From Bacteroidaceae bacterium (lineage in GTDB: Bacteria > Bacteroidota > Bacteroidia > Bacteroidales > Bacteroidaceae): a stretch of 64,000 bases of DNA. Below the pieces are notes generated by a model. It searched no databases and had not been told where the DNA came from. It was given only the letters and a program-made list of their open reading frames with translations. The translations under genes and the position numbers were made by a program. The DNA lies in NCBI GenBank assembly GCA_017651245.1, contig JAGCDQ010000050.1:23532-87531 (forward strand), read 5' to 3'. This document shows positions 55,708-64,000 of the stretch, one piece after another. The first letter of the stretch is position 1; every line of letters begins with the position of its first letter.

Positions 55708-56685
55708 ATGAAGGTTCTCGGTCTTCTATTATTAATGATGTACGCGTACCCAATGCAGGCACAGCATCGCGTCAGCCCTCCCCCTTCGGGGGGTGGGGGG
55801 CTCTTCACGGTGTTGTCGTATAACATTGAGAATGCATTTGATACTCGCCACGACGAGGGCAAGGACGACCTTGAATTCTGCGAAGGAGGAGAACGCAAAT
55901 GGAGTCACACGCGCCTGATGAACAAACTGAAGGGTGTGAGTAAGGTGATTGCTGCAGCCGACGAGAAACGTCCTGTGGATTTGATAGGGCTATGTGAAGT
56001 GGAGAATGACACCGTGATGCAGTATCTAATTCGTCGCACTCCCCTCTCCCAATTAGGTTATCGTTACATCTTGACGAACTCCAAGGATGACCGAGGTATC
56101 GACGTTGCCCTACTCTACTCTCCTTACACCTTCCATCCCATTGAAACACAACCTATTCGACCAAATATCAAAAGGCAAAAAACGCGTGATATTTTGCATG
56201 TGGCTGGCACTATCAAAGGAGGTGATACTCTGGATGTCTATATCGTGCATCTACCCTCCAAACGAGGTGGTGATGATGCCCAGAAACTGAGTCAAAGCAT
56301 CTGTCAGATTCTTCAGGCACACACCGACTCTGTACGTGCTGTCAGACGACATCCCAATCTTATCGTCATGGGCGATTTCAATGCCGAGACCAACTCTTCA
56401 CAACTCAAGCTTCTCACAAGGAGTCATCACCTCATTGACCGTACTGCCAAGCTTCAACCAGGCACCTACAAATACCAAGGTGAATGGTCCACTATCGACC
56501 ATCTCCTCACCCACACCACCACCCTCTCCCATCAGCAAACCCGCATCCTTTCCCTGCCTTTCCTTCTTGAACGTGATCGCACTCATGGAGGCGATAAACC
56601 ACACCGTACTTACCAAGGTCCTGCCTATCAAGGAGGTATCAGTGATCACCTCCCCATTGTCGGCGTCTTCCAACTCAAGAAGTAG
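55708..56685 (+). CDS. Secreted endonuclease/exonuclease/phosphatase-fold protein
   Basis: The 325-residue protein has a signal peptide (MKVLGLLLLMMYAYPMQAQ) and EEP-fold motifs: LSYNIENAFD, IGLCEVEND, the middle IDVALLYSP, HLPSKRGG, VMGDFNAET, and the final GGISDHLPIVGVF with the catalytic SDH. It should be a periplasmic or secreted phosphodiesterase or nuclease; the substrate is unknown. Right after the signal peptide, codons for VSPPPSGGGG come from a G/C-rich hairpin. It starts one base after the polA stop and probably shares its message. Confidence 0.88.
   Translation: MKVLGLLLLMMYAYPMQAQHRVSPPPSGGGGLFTVLSYNIENAFDTRHDEGKDDLEFCEGGERKWSHTRLMNKLKGVSKVIAAADEKRPVDLIGLCEVENDTVMQYLIRRTPLSQLGYRYILTNSKDDRGIDVALLYSPYTFHPIETQPIRPNIKRQKTRDILHVAGTIKGGDTLDVYIVHLPSKRGGDDAQKLSQSICQILQAHTDSVRAVRRHPNLIVMGDFNAETNSSQLKLLTRSHHLIDRTAKLQPGTYKYQGEWSTIDHLLTHTTTLSHQQTRILSLPFLLERDRTHGGDKPHRTYQGPAYQGGISDHLPIVGVFQLKK
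55776..55800 (+). other. G-rich hairpin inside coding sequence
   Basis: CCTCCCCC-TTCG-GGGGGTGG-type stem with a stable TTCG loop and two runs of six G, at codons 23-31 of the EEP gene, just past the signal peptide. Confidence 0.7.
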
Positions 56686-56697
56686 TTCAGAAACAGC

Positions 56698-56718
56698 TCC
56701 ATATATCGTCTATATGGA
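56698..56718. promoter_or_regulatory. Stem-loop before GNAT-like gene
   Basis: TCCATATA / TATATGGA with loop TCGTC lies 12 bp after the EEP stop. No T-run follows, so it is either a message-end stabiliser or an operator. Confidence 0.5.
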
Positions 56719-56780
56719 AAAAGTGTTGGAAAAAATTGTGATTATTCTAAAGACGGACAAGATATACAAGAAAAAAATCG

Positions 56781-56789
56781 TATCTTTGC
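56781..56789 (+). promoter_or_regulatory. -7 promoter element of GNAT-like gene
   Basis: TATCTTTGC is a perfect -7 box about 20 bp before the ATG. No clear -33. Confidence 0.7.
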
Positions 56790-56808
56790 CCCAAATTTCT
56801 GTTTTATA

Positions 56809-57954
56809 ATGGTTACGATCAAGAAAGTTGAGACAAAAAAGGAACTGAAGCAGTTCATCCGCTTTAATTACGAACTATACAAAGACAACCCATATTCCGT
56901 GCCAGATTTGTATGAGGATATGCTGAACACTTTCTCAGACAAAAATGCCGCAATGGAGTTCTGTGAGGCAGCGTATTTCCTTGCATATAAGGAAGATAAG
57001 CTCGTTGGGCGTGTGGCTGCAATCATCAATAAAAAAGCCAATGCGACATGGAATTTGAAGAATGTGCGTTTCGGTTGGATTGACTTTGTGGATGACGAGG
57101 AAGTGAGTGAGGCGTTGCTGAAAACGGTGGAAGAGTGGGGTAGAGAGCGTGGTATGGACACCATTCAAGGTCCGCTCGGATTTACAGATATGGATGCCGA
57201 GGGTATGTTGATTGAAGGTTTCGAGGAACTTTCGACGATGGCAACCATCTACAACTACCCTTATTATCAGAAACATATCGAACGACTTGGTTTTGAGAAA
57301 GATGCCGACTGGATTGAGATGTTGATGACGGTGCCCAAGAAGGAAGGTCTGCCAGAGCGATTGAAGAAGATTGCGGAGATTGTGATGAAGAAATACGACC
57401 TGCGCATCAAGAAATACACATCTGCCAAGAAAATTGCCAAGGAATACGGACAGGAAATCTTCAGTGTCATCAACGAGGCATTCAAGCCGCTGTTTGGTTA
57501 CAGCGAATTGAGCCAGAAACAGATTGACCAATACGTGAAGATGTATCTGCCAGTGCTTGACCTCAAATTGGTAAGTCTTGTTACAGAGGCAAACGGACGC
57601 TTGGTGGCTGTCGGTATCTCGATGCCATCCATGTCAAAAGCTTTGCAGAAAGCCAAGGGTAAACTCACACCTTTCGGTTGGTGGCATTTGCTGAAAGCCC
57701 TGAAAATCAAGAAGCCAAAGGTGCTTGACTTGATGTTGGTGGGTGTGTTGCCCGAATACCAAAGCAAGGGTGTGAACGCCATTCTTTTCTACGATTTGTT
57801 GCCTATCTACATCTCAGAGGGCTACGATTATGTGGAGACCAACCCCGAATTGGAAGCGAACGACAAGGTGCAGCAGCAATGGATTTATTTTGAGAGAAGG
57901 CTGCACAAACGACGCCGTTGCTACAAAAAAATAATTGAAAAATTAAAAGATTGA
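56809..57954 (+). CDS. GNAT-like acyltransferase-fold protein (381 aa)
   Basis: This cytoplasmic protein has an N-terminal part with GNAT-like features (AYFLAYKEDKLVGRVAAIINKKAN, EEWGRERGMDTIQGPLGFTDMDAEG) and a second GNAT-like half (LVTEANGRLVAVGISMPS, LMLVGVLPEYQSKGVNAILFYDL, resembling the acetyl-CoA loop). Its basic C-terminus is YFERRLHKRRRCYKKIIEKL. It resembles a widespread Bacteroidetes family annotated only as N-acetyltransferase or hypothetical. The substrate is unknown. Its stop is 68 bp before parE. Confidence 0.75.
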   Translation: MVTIKKVETKKELKQFIRFNYELYKDNPYSVPDLYEDMLNTFSDKNAAMEFCEAAYFLAYKEDKLVGRVAAIINKKANATWNLKNVRFGWIDFVDDEEVSEALLKTVEEWGRERGMDTIQGPLGFTDMDAEGMLIEGFEELSTMATIYNYPYYQKHIERLGFEKDADWIEMLMTVPKKEGLPERLKKIAEIVMKKYDLRIKKYTSAKKIAKEYGQEIFSVINEAFKPLFGYSELSQKQIDQYVKMYLPVLDLKLVSLVTEANGRLVAVGISMPSMSKALQKAKGKLTPFGWWHLLKALKIKKPKVLDLMLVGVLPEYQSKGVNAILFYDLLPIYISEGYDYVETNPELEANDKVQQQWIYFERRLHKRRRCYKKIIEKLKD

Positions 57955-58022
57955 AAATTTGAAGTCGCCATACAACATGAAACTTCAATTCTACAATTCT
58001 GAAACTCTTCAATTCTTAATCA

Positions 58023-59993
58023 ATGGAAGAACTGAACCTAAACAATAATACCCCCAATGCTCATTACGATGATGCCAACATCATCACATTGACAGGTGTG
58101 GAGCACATCCGTCTGCGTCCTGGTATGTACATCGGTCGTTTGGGCGATGGCAGCCATGCAGAGGACGGTATCTATGTGTTGTTGAAGGAAATCATCGACA
58201 ACAGTATCGATGAGTTCAAAATGCAGGCAGGCAAGCGCATTGAGGTGGATGTCAAGGACAACCTTGCCGTGAGTGTGCGCGACTATGGTCGTGGTATTCC
58301 GCAGGGCAAGATGATTGAGGCGGTGTCGATTCTGAACACAGGTGGTAAGTACGACTCCAAGGCTTTCCAGAAGTCCATCGGTTTGAACGGTGTGGGTACG
58401 AAAGCAGTGAATGCCTTGTCTAATCGTTTTGAGGTGAAGAGTTTCCGTGATGGGGTAGTGCGCACAGCAGTGTTTGAGAAGGGAAAATTAGTGGATGACA
58501 AGACCGAGAAGACGAACGAGGAGAACGGCACCTACATCTACTTCCAACCTGATGACTCGCTGTTCCTCAACTATAAGTTCCAAGATGAGTTTGTGAGCAA
58601 CATGCTCCGCAACTACACCTACCTGAACACAGGCTTGGAGATTTTCTACAATGGTGCTCGCATCACGAGCCGAAATGGTCTCAAGGACTTGCTCAAGGAC
58701 ACGATGGATGCCACACCATTGTACGAGATTATTCACTTGAAGGGCGACGATATTGAGATTGCTTTCACCCACACCAATCAGCAGTATGGTGAAGAATATC
58801 ATTCCTTTGTGAATGGTCAGCACACCATTCAGGGAGGTACGCATCAGAGTGCTTTCAAGGAGCATATTGCCCGCACCATCAAGGAGTTCTATGGCAAGAA
58901 CTACGAGTACAGCGACATCCGTTCGGGTATCATTGCAGCGATTGCCATCAATGTGCAGGAACCTCAATTCGAGTCACAGACGAAGATCAAGCTCGGTTCG
59001 CTCACGATGGAGCCCAATGGTGGCATCAGCGTGAACAAGTTTGTGGGCGATTTCGTGAAGACGGAAGTCGATAACTACCTGCACAAGAACTTGGATGTGG
59101 CAGAGATTATCGAAGAGAAAATCAAAGATAATGAACGCGACCGCAAGGCGATTGCCGGTGTGACGAAATTGGCACGTGAACGTGCGAAGAAAGCCAACCT
59201 GCACAACCGCAAGTTGCGAGACTGCAAGATACACCTGAACGACCCTAAAGGCGATCAGAAAGAGGAGAGTTCCATCTTCATCACCGAGGGTGATTCCGCC
59301 AGCGGAAGCATCACCAAGAGCCGCGATGTGATGACACAGGCAGTGTTCTCACTCAGGGGTAAGCCGCTCAACTCATACGGCATGACCAAGAAGGTGGTGT
59401 ATGAAAACGAAGAGTTCAACCTCTTGCAGGCAGCCCTCAACATCGAGGATGGACTTGATGGCTTGCGCTACAATAAAGTCATCGTGGCAACCGATGCCGA
59501 TGTCGATGGCATGCACATTCGTCTACTGATGATGACCTTCTTCCTCCAATTCTTCCCCGAATTGGTGAGGACAGGACACGTATATATCCTGCAGACGCCT
59601 CTTTTCCGTGTCAGGAACCGCAAGAAACGCATCAAAAAGGCGGTGCTTGACCAATACATGGAGGAGCATCCTGATGCCAAGGGCGACTTCATCACGCAGT
59701 ATTGCTACAGCGAAGAAGAGCGCCAGAAAGCCATTGAGATGTTAGGACCTGAACCCGAAATCACTCGATTCAAAGGATTGGGCGAGATTTCTCCTGATGA
59801 GTTCAAGAACTTCATTGGTGCCGATATGCGTCTGGAAACCGTCACCCTTCGCAAGACCGACCAAGTGAAGGAGTTGCTGGAGTATTACATGGGAAAGAAC
59901 ACCATGCAGCGTCAGAACTTCATCATCAACAACCTGGTTATCGAGGAAGACAAGCCCGAGGAAGACTCCGAATTAGCTGAAGAAGAAGAGTAG
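58023..59993 (+). CDS. parE: Topoisomerase IV subunit B (GyrB/ParE family)
   Basis: The 656-residue ATPase subunit of a type IIA topoisomerase shows the GHKL ATP site ([35 protein letters not shown]), the transducer domain, and the Toprim motifs TEGDSASGS and [13 protein letters not shown]. Length and lack of the long GyrB insert favour ParE over GyrB. The partner parC is not next to it; coaD follows after 20 bp. The acidic C-terminus ([16 protein letters not shown]) is notable. Confidence 0.92.
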   Translation: MEELNLNNNTPNAHYDDANIITLTGVEHIRLRPGMYIGRLGDGSHAEDGIYVLLKEIIDNSIDEFKMQAGKRIEVDVKDNLAVSVRDYGRGIPQGKMIEAVSILNTGGKYDSKAFQKSIGLNGVGTKAVNALSNRFEVKSFRDGVVRTAVFEKGKLVDDKTEKTNEENGTYIYFQPDDSLFLNYKFQDEFVSNMLRNYTYLNTGLEIFYNGARITSRNGLKDLLKDTMDATPLYEIIHLKGDDIEIAFTHTNQQYGEEYHSFVNGQHTIQGGTHQSAFKEHIARTIKEFYGKNYEYSDIRSGIIAAIAINVQEPQFESQTKIKLGSLTMEPNGGISVNKFVGDFVKTEVDNYLHKNLDVAEIIEEKIKDNERDRKAIAGVTKLARERAKKANLHNRKLRDCKIHLNDPKGDQKEESSIFITEGDSASGSITKSRDVMTQAVFSLRGKPLNSYGMTKKVVYENEEFNLLQAALNIEDGLDGLRYNKVIVATDADVDGMHIRLLMMTFFLQFFPELVRTGHVYILQTPLFRVRNRKKRIKKAVLDQYMEEHPDAKGDFITQYCYSEEERQKAIEMLGPEPEITRFKGLGEISPDEFKNFIGADMRLETVTLRKTDQVKELLEYYMGKNTMQRQNFIINNLVIEEDKPEEDSELAEEEE

Positions 59994-60013
59994 GGGATTA
60001 ATCCAATAAAAAC

Positions 60014-60463
60014 ATGAAAAGAATAGCGGTATTTGCTGGGAGTTTCGATCCCTTCACCATTGGACACAAGAACATCGTTGACCGCGCCCTGCAGAGTGTG
60101 GCTGACGAGGTGATTGTTGCCATTGGCATCAACCACGAGAAGAAGTATATGTTCTCGCTTGAAGAACGCCTGCAAGCTATCCAGAAGGCTTTCCAGAGTG
60201 AGCCAAGGGTTCGTGTTGAGAGCTACGAAGGACTGACCACCGACTATGCCAAGAGGGTAGGGGCGAGATTCCTGCTGAGAGGCGTGAGGAGTGTGAAGGA
60301 CTACGAGTTTGAGCGCGATATGGCAGAAGTGAATCATCGACTCACAGGCATTGAGACCGTACTCTTGTTCACCGATGCCCAATATTCATGTGTCAGTTCC
60401 AGCATCGTTCGTGAACTGATATCCTATCATCAAGACGTAAAAGATTTTTTACCACAAACATGA
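60014..60463 (+). CDS. coaD: Phosphopantetheine adenylyltransferase
   Basis: The 149-residue enzyme makes dephospho-CoA from 4'-phosphopantetheine and ATP. It shows the (T/S)xxH signature FAGSFDPFTIGHKNIVDRAL, LLRGVRSVKDYEFERDMAEVN, and the ATP motif YSCVSSSIVREL. Its stop overlaps the next start by ATGA. Confidence 0.97.
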   Translation: MKRIAVFAGSFDPFTIGHKNIVDRALQSVADEVIVAIGINHEKKYMFSLEERLQAIQKAFQSEPRVRVESYEGLTTDYAKRVGARFLLRGVRSVKDYEFERDMAEVNHRLTGIETVLLFTDAQYSCVSSSIVRELISYHQDVKDFLPQT

Positions 60464-62148
60464 AATCCATTTCTAACATAGCAAAATCCATTGCAACGAC
60501 TTGTTTTTTGCTGATGACTCTGCCTCTCATGGCACAACAGCAGACAACTGCCTCTGAGCTTGACACGCAACTCCGCAAACTGATTTATGCGCAGAGTGCC
60601 ATTGTCCAGCTTTATGTAGATACCGTCAACATCTCCAAACTGACAGAAGATGCCATTCGTGGGATGCTGACCGAACTTGACCCACACTCCACCTACACCA
60701 CCGCCAAGGATGCCAAGGCGTTGAATGAGCCGATTACGGGCTCTTTTGAGGGCATTGGTGTGCAGTTCAACATGAATGAAGACACGCTGGTGGTTATTCA
60801 GCCCGTCAGTGGCGGTCCTTCTGAGAAGGTGGGCATCATCGCTGGCGATATGATTGTCACTGTGAACGACACCACCATTGCTGGTGTGAAGATGTCGAAA
60901 GAGGAAATCATGAAACGGCTGCGTGGACCTAAAGGCACGAAAGTGGAATTGGGAGTCATCCGTCGTGGAGTGAACGGAGTGCAGAAGTTCACGGTCACTC
61001 GTGACAAGATACCTGTTTACACCATCGATGCCTTCTACATGATTGACCCCACCACAGGTTATATCCGCATCAGCAGCTTCGGTTCCACCACCGATAAGGA
61101 ATTCCGCAATGCTGTTGACTTCCTGATGGCACGTGGCATGAAGGATATCGTCATCGACTTGCAAAGCAACGGAGGTGGATTGTTGCAGGCAGCCGTGGAG
61201 ATGACCGACCACTTCTTCAGCCACAACGAGATGATTGTCTATACGGAAGGTCGAACGGGTGGACGTCAGGAATATCACGCCAGTGCCGACAAGATGTCTC
61301 TTGGGAAGGTGGTGATTTTGGTGGATGGCTACACAGCGTCTGCTGCTGAGATTCTCTCTGGTGCCATCCAAGACCACGACCGAGGCATCATTATTGGTCG
61401 TCGCACCTTTGCCAAAGGCCTCGTGCAGCGTCCTATCAATATGCCTGACGGCTCCGAGATTCGTCTGACCATTGCTCACTACTACAGCCCGATTGGACGT
61501 TGTTTCCAGAAGCCTTACGTGAAGGGGGACATTAAGAAATACGAGAATGATATGCTCGATCGTCTCAACAGCGGTGAACTGATGAGTGCCGACAGCATCC
61601 ATTTCCCCGATTCGCTCAAATTCACCACGATGGGCGGACGTACCGTCTATGGTGGTGGTGGCATCATGCCCGACATTTACGTTCCGCTCGACACCACCCG
61701 TTTCACTCGTCTCCATCGTGAGATGTCTGCCAAGAGCTGCATCAACACCACAGCGCTCAAATGGACGGATATGAACCGGAAACGGCTCTCCAAGCTCTAC
61801 AACACCAATGCGTTCCGGAAAGAACGTGCCAAGTTGCTTGCTGGCAAGAGTGTCGATTATGAAGACTACCGCGAGGGCTTCGAACGCTTCAAGGCTGAGT
61901 TCACCGTTCCTCAAGAGATGCTCGATATGCTCCGTGCGAAAGCCGAGGAAGCAAAGATACAAGTCACCGACTCTGCTTTCCAGGCATCCATTCCGATGCT
62001 CACCTTGCAGCTGAAAGCATTCATTGCCCGTGACCTCTTCGATATGTCCGAATACTTCGAGATTATCAACGCCACCAGCGAGATTTACCAGCGAGGACTC
62101 GAAGCCATCAAGGACGAGAAACTATTCGAAAACATCAAATCCAAATAA
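60460..62148 (+). CDS. S41-family C-terminal processing peptidase
   Basis: The 562-residue periplasmic protease has a signal peptide (about 1-25), a PDZ domain (about 95-180; GSFEGIGVQFN, GGPSEKVGIIAGDMIVTVND), and a Ser/Lys catalytic pair in VDGYTASAAEILSGA and RTFAKGLVQRP. It is a CtpA/Prc-like protein that degrades or trims proteins with exposed C-termini. It is coupled to coaD by ATGA. Confidence 0.94.
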   Translation: MKSISNIAKSIATTCFLLMTLPLMAQQQTTASELDTQLRKLIYAQSAIVQLYVDTVNISKLTEDAIRGMLTELDPHSTYTTAKDAKALNEPITGSFEGIGVQFNMNEDTLVVIQPVSGGPSEKVGIIAGDMIVTVNDTTIAGVKMSKEEIMKRLRGPKGTKVELGVIRRGVNGVQKFTVTRDKIPVYTIDAFYMIDPTTGYIRISSFGSTTDKEFRNAVDFLMARGMKDIVIDLQSNGGGLLQAAVEMTDHFFSHNEMIVYTEGRTGGRQEYHASADKMSLGKVVILVDGYTASAAEILSGAIQDHDRGIIIGRRTFAKGLVQRPINMPDGSEIRLTIAHYYSPIGRCFQKPYVKGDIKKYENDMLDRLNSGELMSADSIHFPDSLKFTTMGGRTVYGGGGIMPDIYVPLDTTRFTRLHREMSAKSCINTTALKWTDMNRKRLSKLYNTNAFRKERAKLLAGKSVDYEDYREGFERFKAEFTVPQEMLDMLRAKAEEAKIQVTDSAFQASIPMLTLQLKAFIARDLFDMSEYFEIINATSEIYQRGLEAIKDEKLFENIKSK

Positions 62149-62158
62149 ACGCTCAACC

Positions 62159-62596
62159 ATGATTAGTTACCAAGTGGACGGAGTGAAGATGCCAGCCATC
62201 CGTCGTCGCGACATCAGCGCATGGATCAAGGCGGTGGCTGCCACCTATGGAAAGAGGGTGGGGGACATCGGCTACATCTTCTGCAACGATGAGAAGATTC
62301 TGGAGGTGAACCGCCAGTATCTCCAGCACGACTACTACACCGACATCATCACCTTCGACTACTCCGACGACGCCCTCCTGACAGGCAAGAAAGACACCAT
62401 TGCTGGCGATCTCTTCATCAGCCTCGACACCGTTCGCACCAATGCCGAACAGCAAGGCACCACCTACGACGAAGAGCTGCACCGCGTCATCATCCACGGC
62501 ATCCTCCACCTCTGTGGCATCAACGACAAAGGGCCAGGGGAGCGCGAAATCATGGAAAGAGAAGAAAATAAGGCATTAGAATTATATAAAATATGA
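62159..62596 (+). CDS. ybeY: rRNA maturation RNase YbeY
   Basis: The 145-residue metalloprotein acts in 16S rRNA 3' maturation and ribosome quality control. The motif HGILHLCGIND gives His113 and His117; the third metal ligand, normally His ten residues on, is Asp123. The start at 62159 lies 10 bp past the S41 stop; the longer frame is not homologous. It overlaps the next gene by ATGA. Confidence 0.94.
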   Translation: MISYQVDGVKMPAIRRRDISAWIKAVAATYGKRVGDIGYIFCNDEKILEVNRQYLQHDYYTDIITFDYSDDALLTGKKDTIAGDLFISLDTVRTNAEQQGTTYDEELHRVIIHGILHLCGINDKGPGEREIMEREENKALELYKI

Positions 62597-63621
62597 AAAT
62601 TTTCCAACACGTCTCCGACATCGGCGACCTCCGCAAAGCGCTCAATGAGGCTTTCGACATCAAGCAGAACCGCTATAAGTATCAGGAGCTGGGCAAGAAC
62701 AAGACAGCCATGCTCATCTTCTTCAATAACTCCCTGCGCACACGCCTCTCCACCCAGAAGGCAGCCCTCAACCTCGGCATGAACGTCATCGTGCTCGATG
62801 TGAATCAGGGTGCTTGGAAACTGGAGACAGAGCGTGGCGTCATCATGGAGAGCGACAAGAGCGAACACCTCTTGGAGGCGATTCCTGTGATGGGTTGCTA
62901 CTGCGACATCATCGGTGTGCGTTCCTTCGCCCGTTTCGAATCACGCAAGGACGACTACGAAGAGAAGATTCTTCAGCAGTTCATCCAATACAGCGGCCGC
63001 CCTGTCTTCTTCATGGAGAGTGCCACCGTGCACCCTCTGCAGGCCTTCGCTGACCTCATCACCATCGAGGAATACAAAGACAGAACCCTCATCGAACCCA
63101 ATCCGCTCTTTGGCGGCAAGGCCATCCAGCGCACGCCCAACAAGCGTCCGAAAGTGGTGCTCTCGTGGGCGCCCCATCCCAAAGCGCTCCCACAGGCAGT
63201 TCCTAACTCCTTCGCTGAATGGATGAACGCTGCCGACGTGGATTTTGTGGTGACGCATCCTGAAGGCTACGAACTCGATCCTCAGTTTGTGGGCAATGCC
63301 CGTGTGGAATACGACCAGATGAAGGCTTTCGAAGGTGCCGACTTCATCTATGCCAAGAACTGGAGTTGCCCGGGTGTCACCCGTCCAGAAGACTACGGCA
63401 AGGTGTTGGGCGACTATCACGACTATGCTCCTTGGACCGTCAGCGACCGTCAGATGGCAGTCACCAACAACGCTTTCTTCATGCACTGTCTGCCCGTGCG
63501 TCGCAACATGATTGTGACCGACGACGTCATCGAGGCTCCCACTTCCATCGTCATCCCAGAAGCCGCCAACCGCGAAATCTCTGCCACCGTCGTGCTGAAA
63601 CGGATGCTGGAAAGCTTGTAA
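62593..63621 (+). CDS. argF': N-acyl (succinyl/acetyl)-ornithine carbamoyltransferase ArgF'
   Basis: The 342-residue enzyme carbamoylates N-acylornithine, the Bacteroidetes/Xanthomonas route of arginine synthesis, rather than free ornithine. The carbamoyl-phosphate motif is FFNNSLRTRLS (43-53), and MHCLPVRRN and ITHPEGYELDP-like regions match the N-succinylornithine enzyme of Bacteroides fragilis. The residue at the position that sets acyl preference (Pro90 in that enzyme, Glu in the N-acetyl type) is Ser90 here. A 15-20-residue insert lies at about 163-184 (RTLIEPNPLFGGKAIQRT). Confidence 0.93.
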   Translation: MKIFQHVSDIGDLRKALNEAFDIKQNRYKYQELGKNKTAMLIFFNNSLRTRLSTQKAALNLGMNVIVLDVNQGAWKLETERGVIMESDKSEHLLEAIPVMGCYCDIIGVRSFARFESRKDDYEEKILQQFIQYSGRPVFFMESATVHPLQAFADLITIEEYKDRTLIEPNPLFGGKAIQRTPNKRPKVVLSWAPHPKALPQAVPNSFAEWMNAADVDFVVTHPEGYELDPQFVGNARVEYDQMKAFEGADFIYAKNWSCPGVTRPEDYGKVLGDYHDYAPWTVSDRQMAVTNNAFFMHCLPVRRNMIVTDDVIEAPTSIVIPEAANREISATVVLKRMLESL

Positions 63622-63645
63622 AATAGTATAAGGGCTATTTGTTTG

Positions 63646-63756
63646 TTGCGGCAAGCCGCCGAAAGAAAAATAGGCAAAAATAGAAAAAAATAAATAAAAT
63701 AGTTTTTTTATATCTTTACTTGTTTTTTTTATTTTTTCTTCGGCGGCTTGCCGCAA
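63646..63756. repeat. Palindromic element with 18-bp perfect inverted repeats
   Basis: TTGCGGCAAGCCGCCGAA (63646-63663) and its exact complement (63739-63756) flank a 75-bp A/T-only-like core; the stem can extend inward by about 7 bp past a bulge. It resembles a small non-autonomous (MITE-like) element, and could serve as a terminator for argF'. No clear target-site duplication was seen. Confidence 0.8.
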
Positions 63757-63794
63757 TTCTTATGCCACTTGGTGAACATTTTTTCATTTTTTTT

Positions 63795-63810
63795 GAAACG
63801 GTTTCGTTTC
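63795..63810. promoter_or_regulatory. Operator-like palindrome before lipoprotein gene
   Basis: GAAACG-GTTT-CGTTTC, 46 bp before the ATG at 63857. A TTTG lies just before it; no matching -7 box is clear. Confidence 0.45.
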
Positions 63811-63856
63811 TGAGGTGTATGCTGTAACAGAAAGGCAAAACAAAACAACCAAGACA

Positions 63857-64000
63857 ATGAAGAAAATGACAACGAAAGCGATTGGAATGATCGTGATGGT
63901 GGCAGGGCTGATGTGCTCATGCCAACAACAGCAGAGCCAGCAAAGCTCAGAAACGCAAGGAGCGGAATTCGATGCGTATTGGAACACAGGAGATTCCCTG
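63857..64000 (+). CDS. Lipoprotein, N-terminus only (cut by window edge)
   Basis: The frame is open from ATG 63857 to the window end (48 codons). MKKMTTKAIGMIVMVAGLMCSC is a lipoprotein signal with Cys at 22, followed by a Gln/Ser-rich linker (QQQQSQQSSETQGAEF) and DAYWNTGDSL. The family cannot be told from this part. Confidence 0.7.
   Translation, partial: MKKMTTKAIGMIVMVAGLMCSCQQQQSQQSSETQGAEFDAYWNTGDSL

Noticed and set aside
60430-61962. 510-codon minus-strand frame opposite the S41 protease gene
   Set aside because: Shadow frame: the plus strand has full PDZ and S41 motifs, and the minus translation is His-rich and unlike any family.
1-64000. tRNA, rRNA or riboswitch genes
   Set aside because: No cloverleaf with a GTTCRA-type arm or known riboswitch core was found in the intergenic stretches that I read.

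Overview
The window looks like a piece of a Bacteroidales chromosome, most likely Prevotellaceae. Supporting signs are type V (FimA/Mfa-style) fimbrillin lipoproteins with a FimB/Mfa2-like anchor, a secreted giant protein with a T9SS-like C-terminal domain, a Bacteroidetes-type ArgF' transcarbamylase, a DPP7-type S46 peptidase, a DUF4488-like secreted protein, and many promoters of the Bacteroidetes form TTTG-N19-22-TAnnTTTGC with little Shine-Dalgarno signal. The genus is an inference. I saw no rRNA, tRNA, transposase or CRISPR array.

Region 1 (1-27.3 kb, all on the minus strand) is one large surface-structure locus read leftward from a promoter near 27.25 kb. In order of transcription it encodes an outer-membrane DUF3575/OmpA/TPR-like protein, a large fimbrillin-like lipoprotein, a FimB/Mfa2-like anchor, three more paralogous fimbrillin-like lipoproteins, two shorter fimbrillin-like lipoproteins, a 3999-residue protein built from about forty [VI][FY]GGG-type turns, and a GLUG/chitobiase-C-domain surface protein that runs off the left edge. 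All six fimbrillin-like proteins carry a Thr-Arg-(Met/Ala) site 50-60 residues in, a candidate maturation cleavage site. The genes are tightly packed, and one strong stem-loop separates the first pilin from the anchor gene.

Region 2 (27.3-42.5 kb, nearly all minus) holds a small plus-strand lipoprotein gene with its own promoter and terminator, then a housekeeping block: topA-aroK-speA-flippase-DPP7 with ATGA couplings, and U32 peptidase-ruvB. Next comes a two-gene module, a membrane-anchored LuxR-type HTH regulator and a small secreted DUF4488-like protein. Both promoters of this module carry TTTGCA repeats at exactly 11-bp steps. A THUMP-like methyltransferase gene and a truncated sensor gene end the region.

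Region 3 (42.5-64 kb, nearly all plus) starts with an outer-membrane beta-barrel gene, then mnmG, apt, uvrC, dtd, deoC, a minus-strand polyprenyl synthetase, polA, a secreted endonuclease/exonuclease/phosphatase-fold protein, a GNAT-like protein, parE, coaD, an S41 protease, ybeY, argF' and the start of a lipoprotein gene. Two 16-bp parS sites flank apt. Together with the switch of gene orientation at 42.5-43.1 kb they suggest the window lies in the origin-proximal part of the chromosome.

The most unusual non-coding signal is a family of periodic arrays in three places (1.9, 27.6 and 42.7 kb). Their 21-22-bp units each hold a TTCC-N4-7-GGAA-like dyad, and each array sits just before a cell-surface gene or operon. 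The most promising candidate new systems are the fimbrillin/giant-solenoid locus and the HTH-regulator/DUF4488 module with its phased operators.
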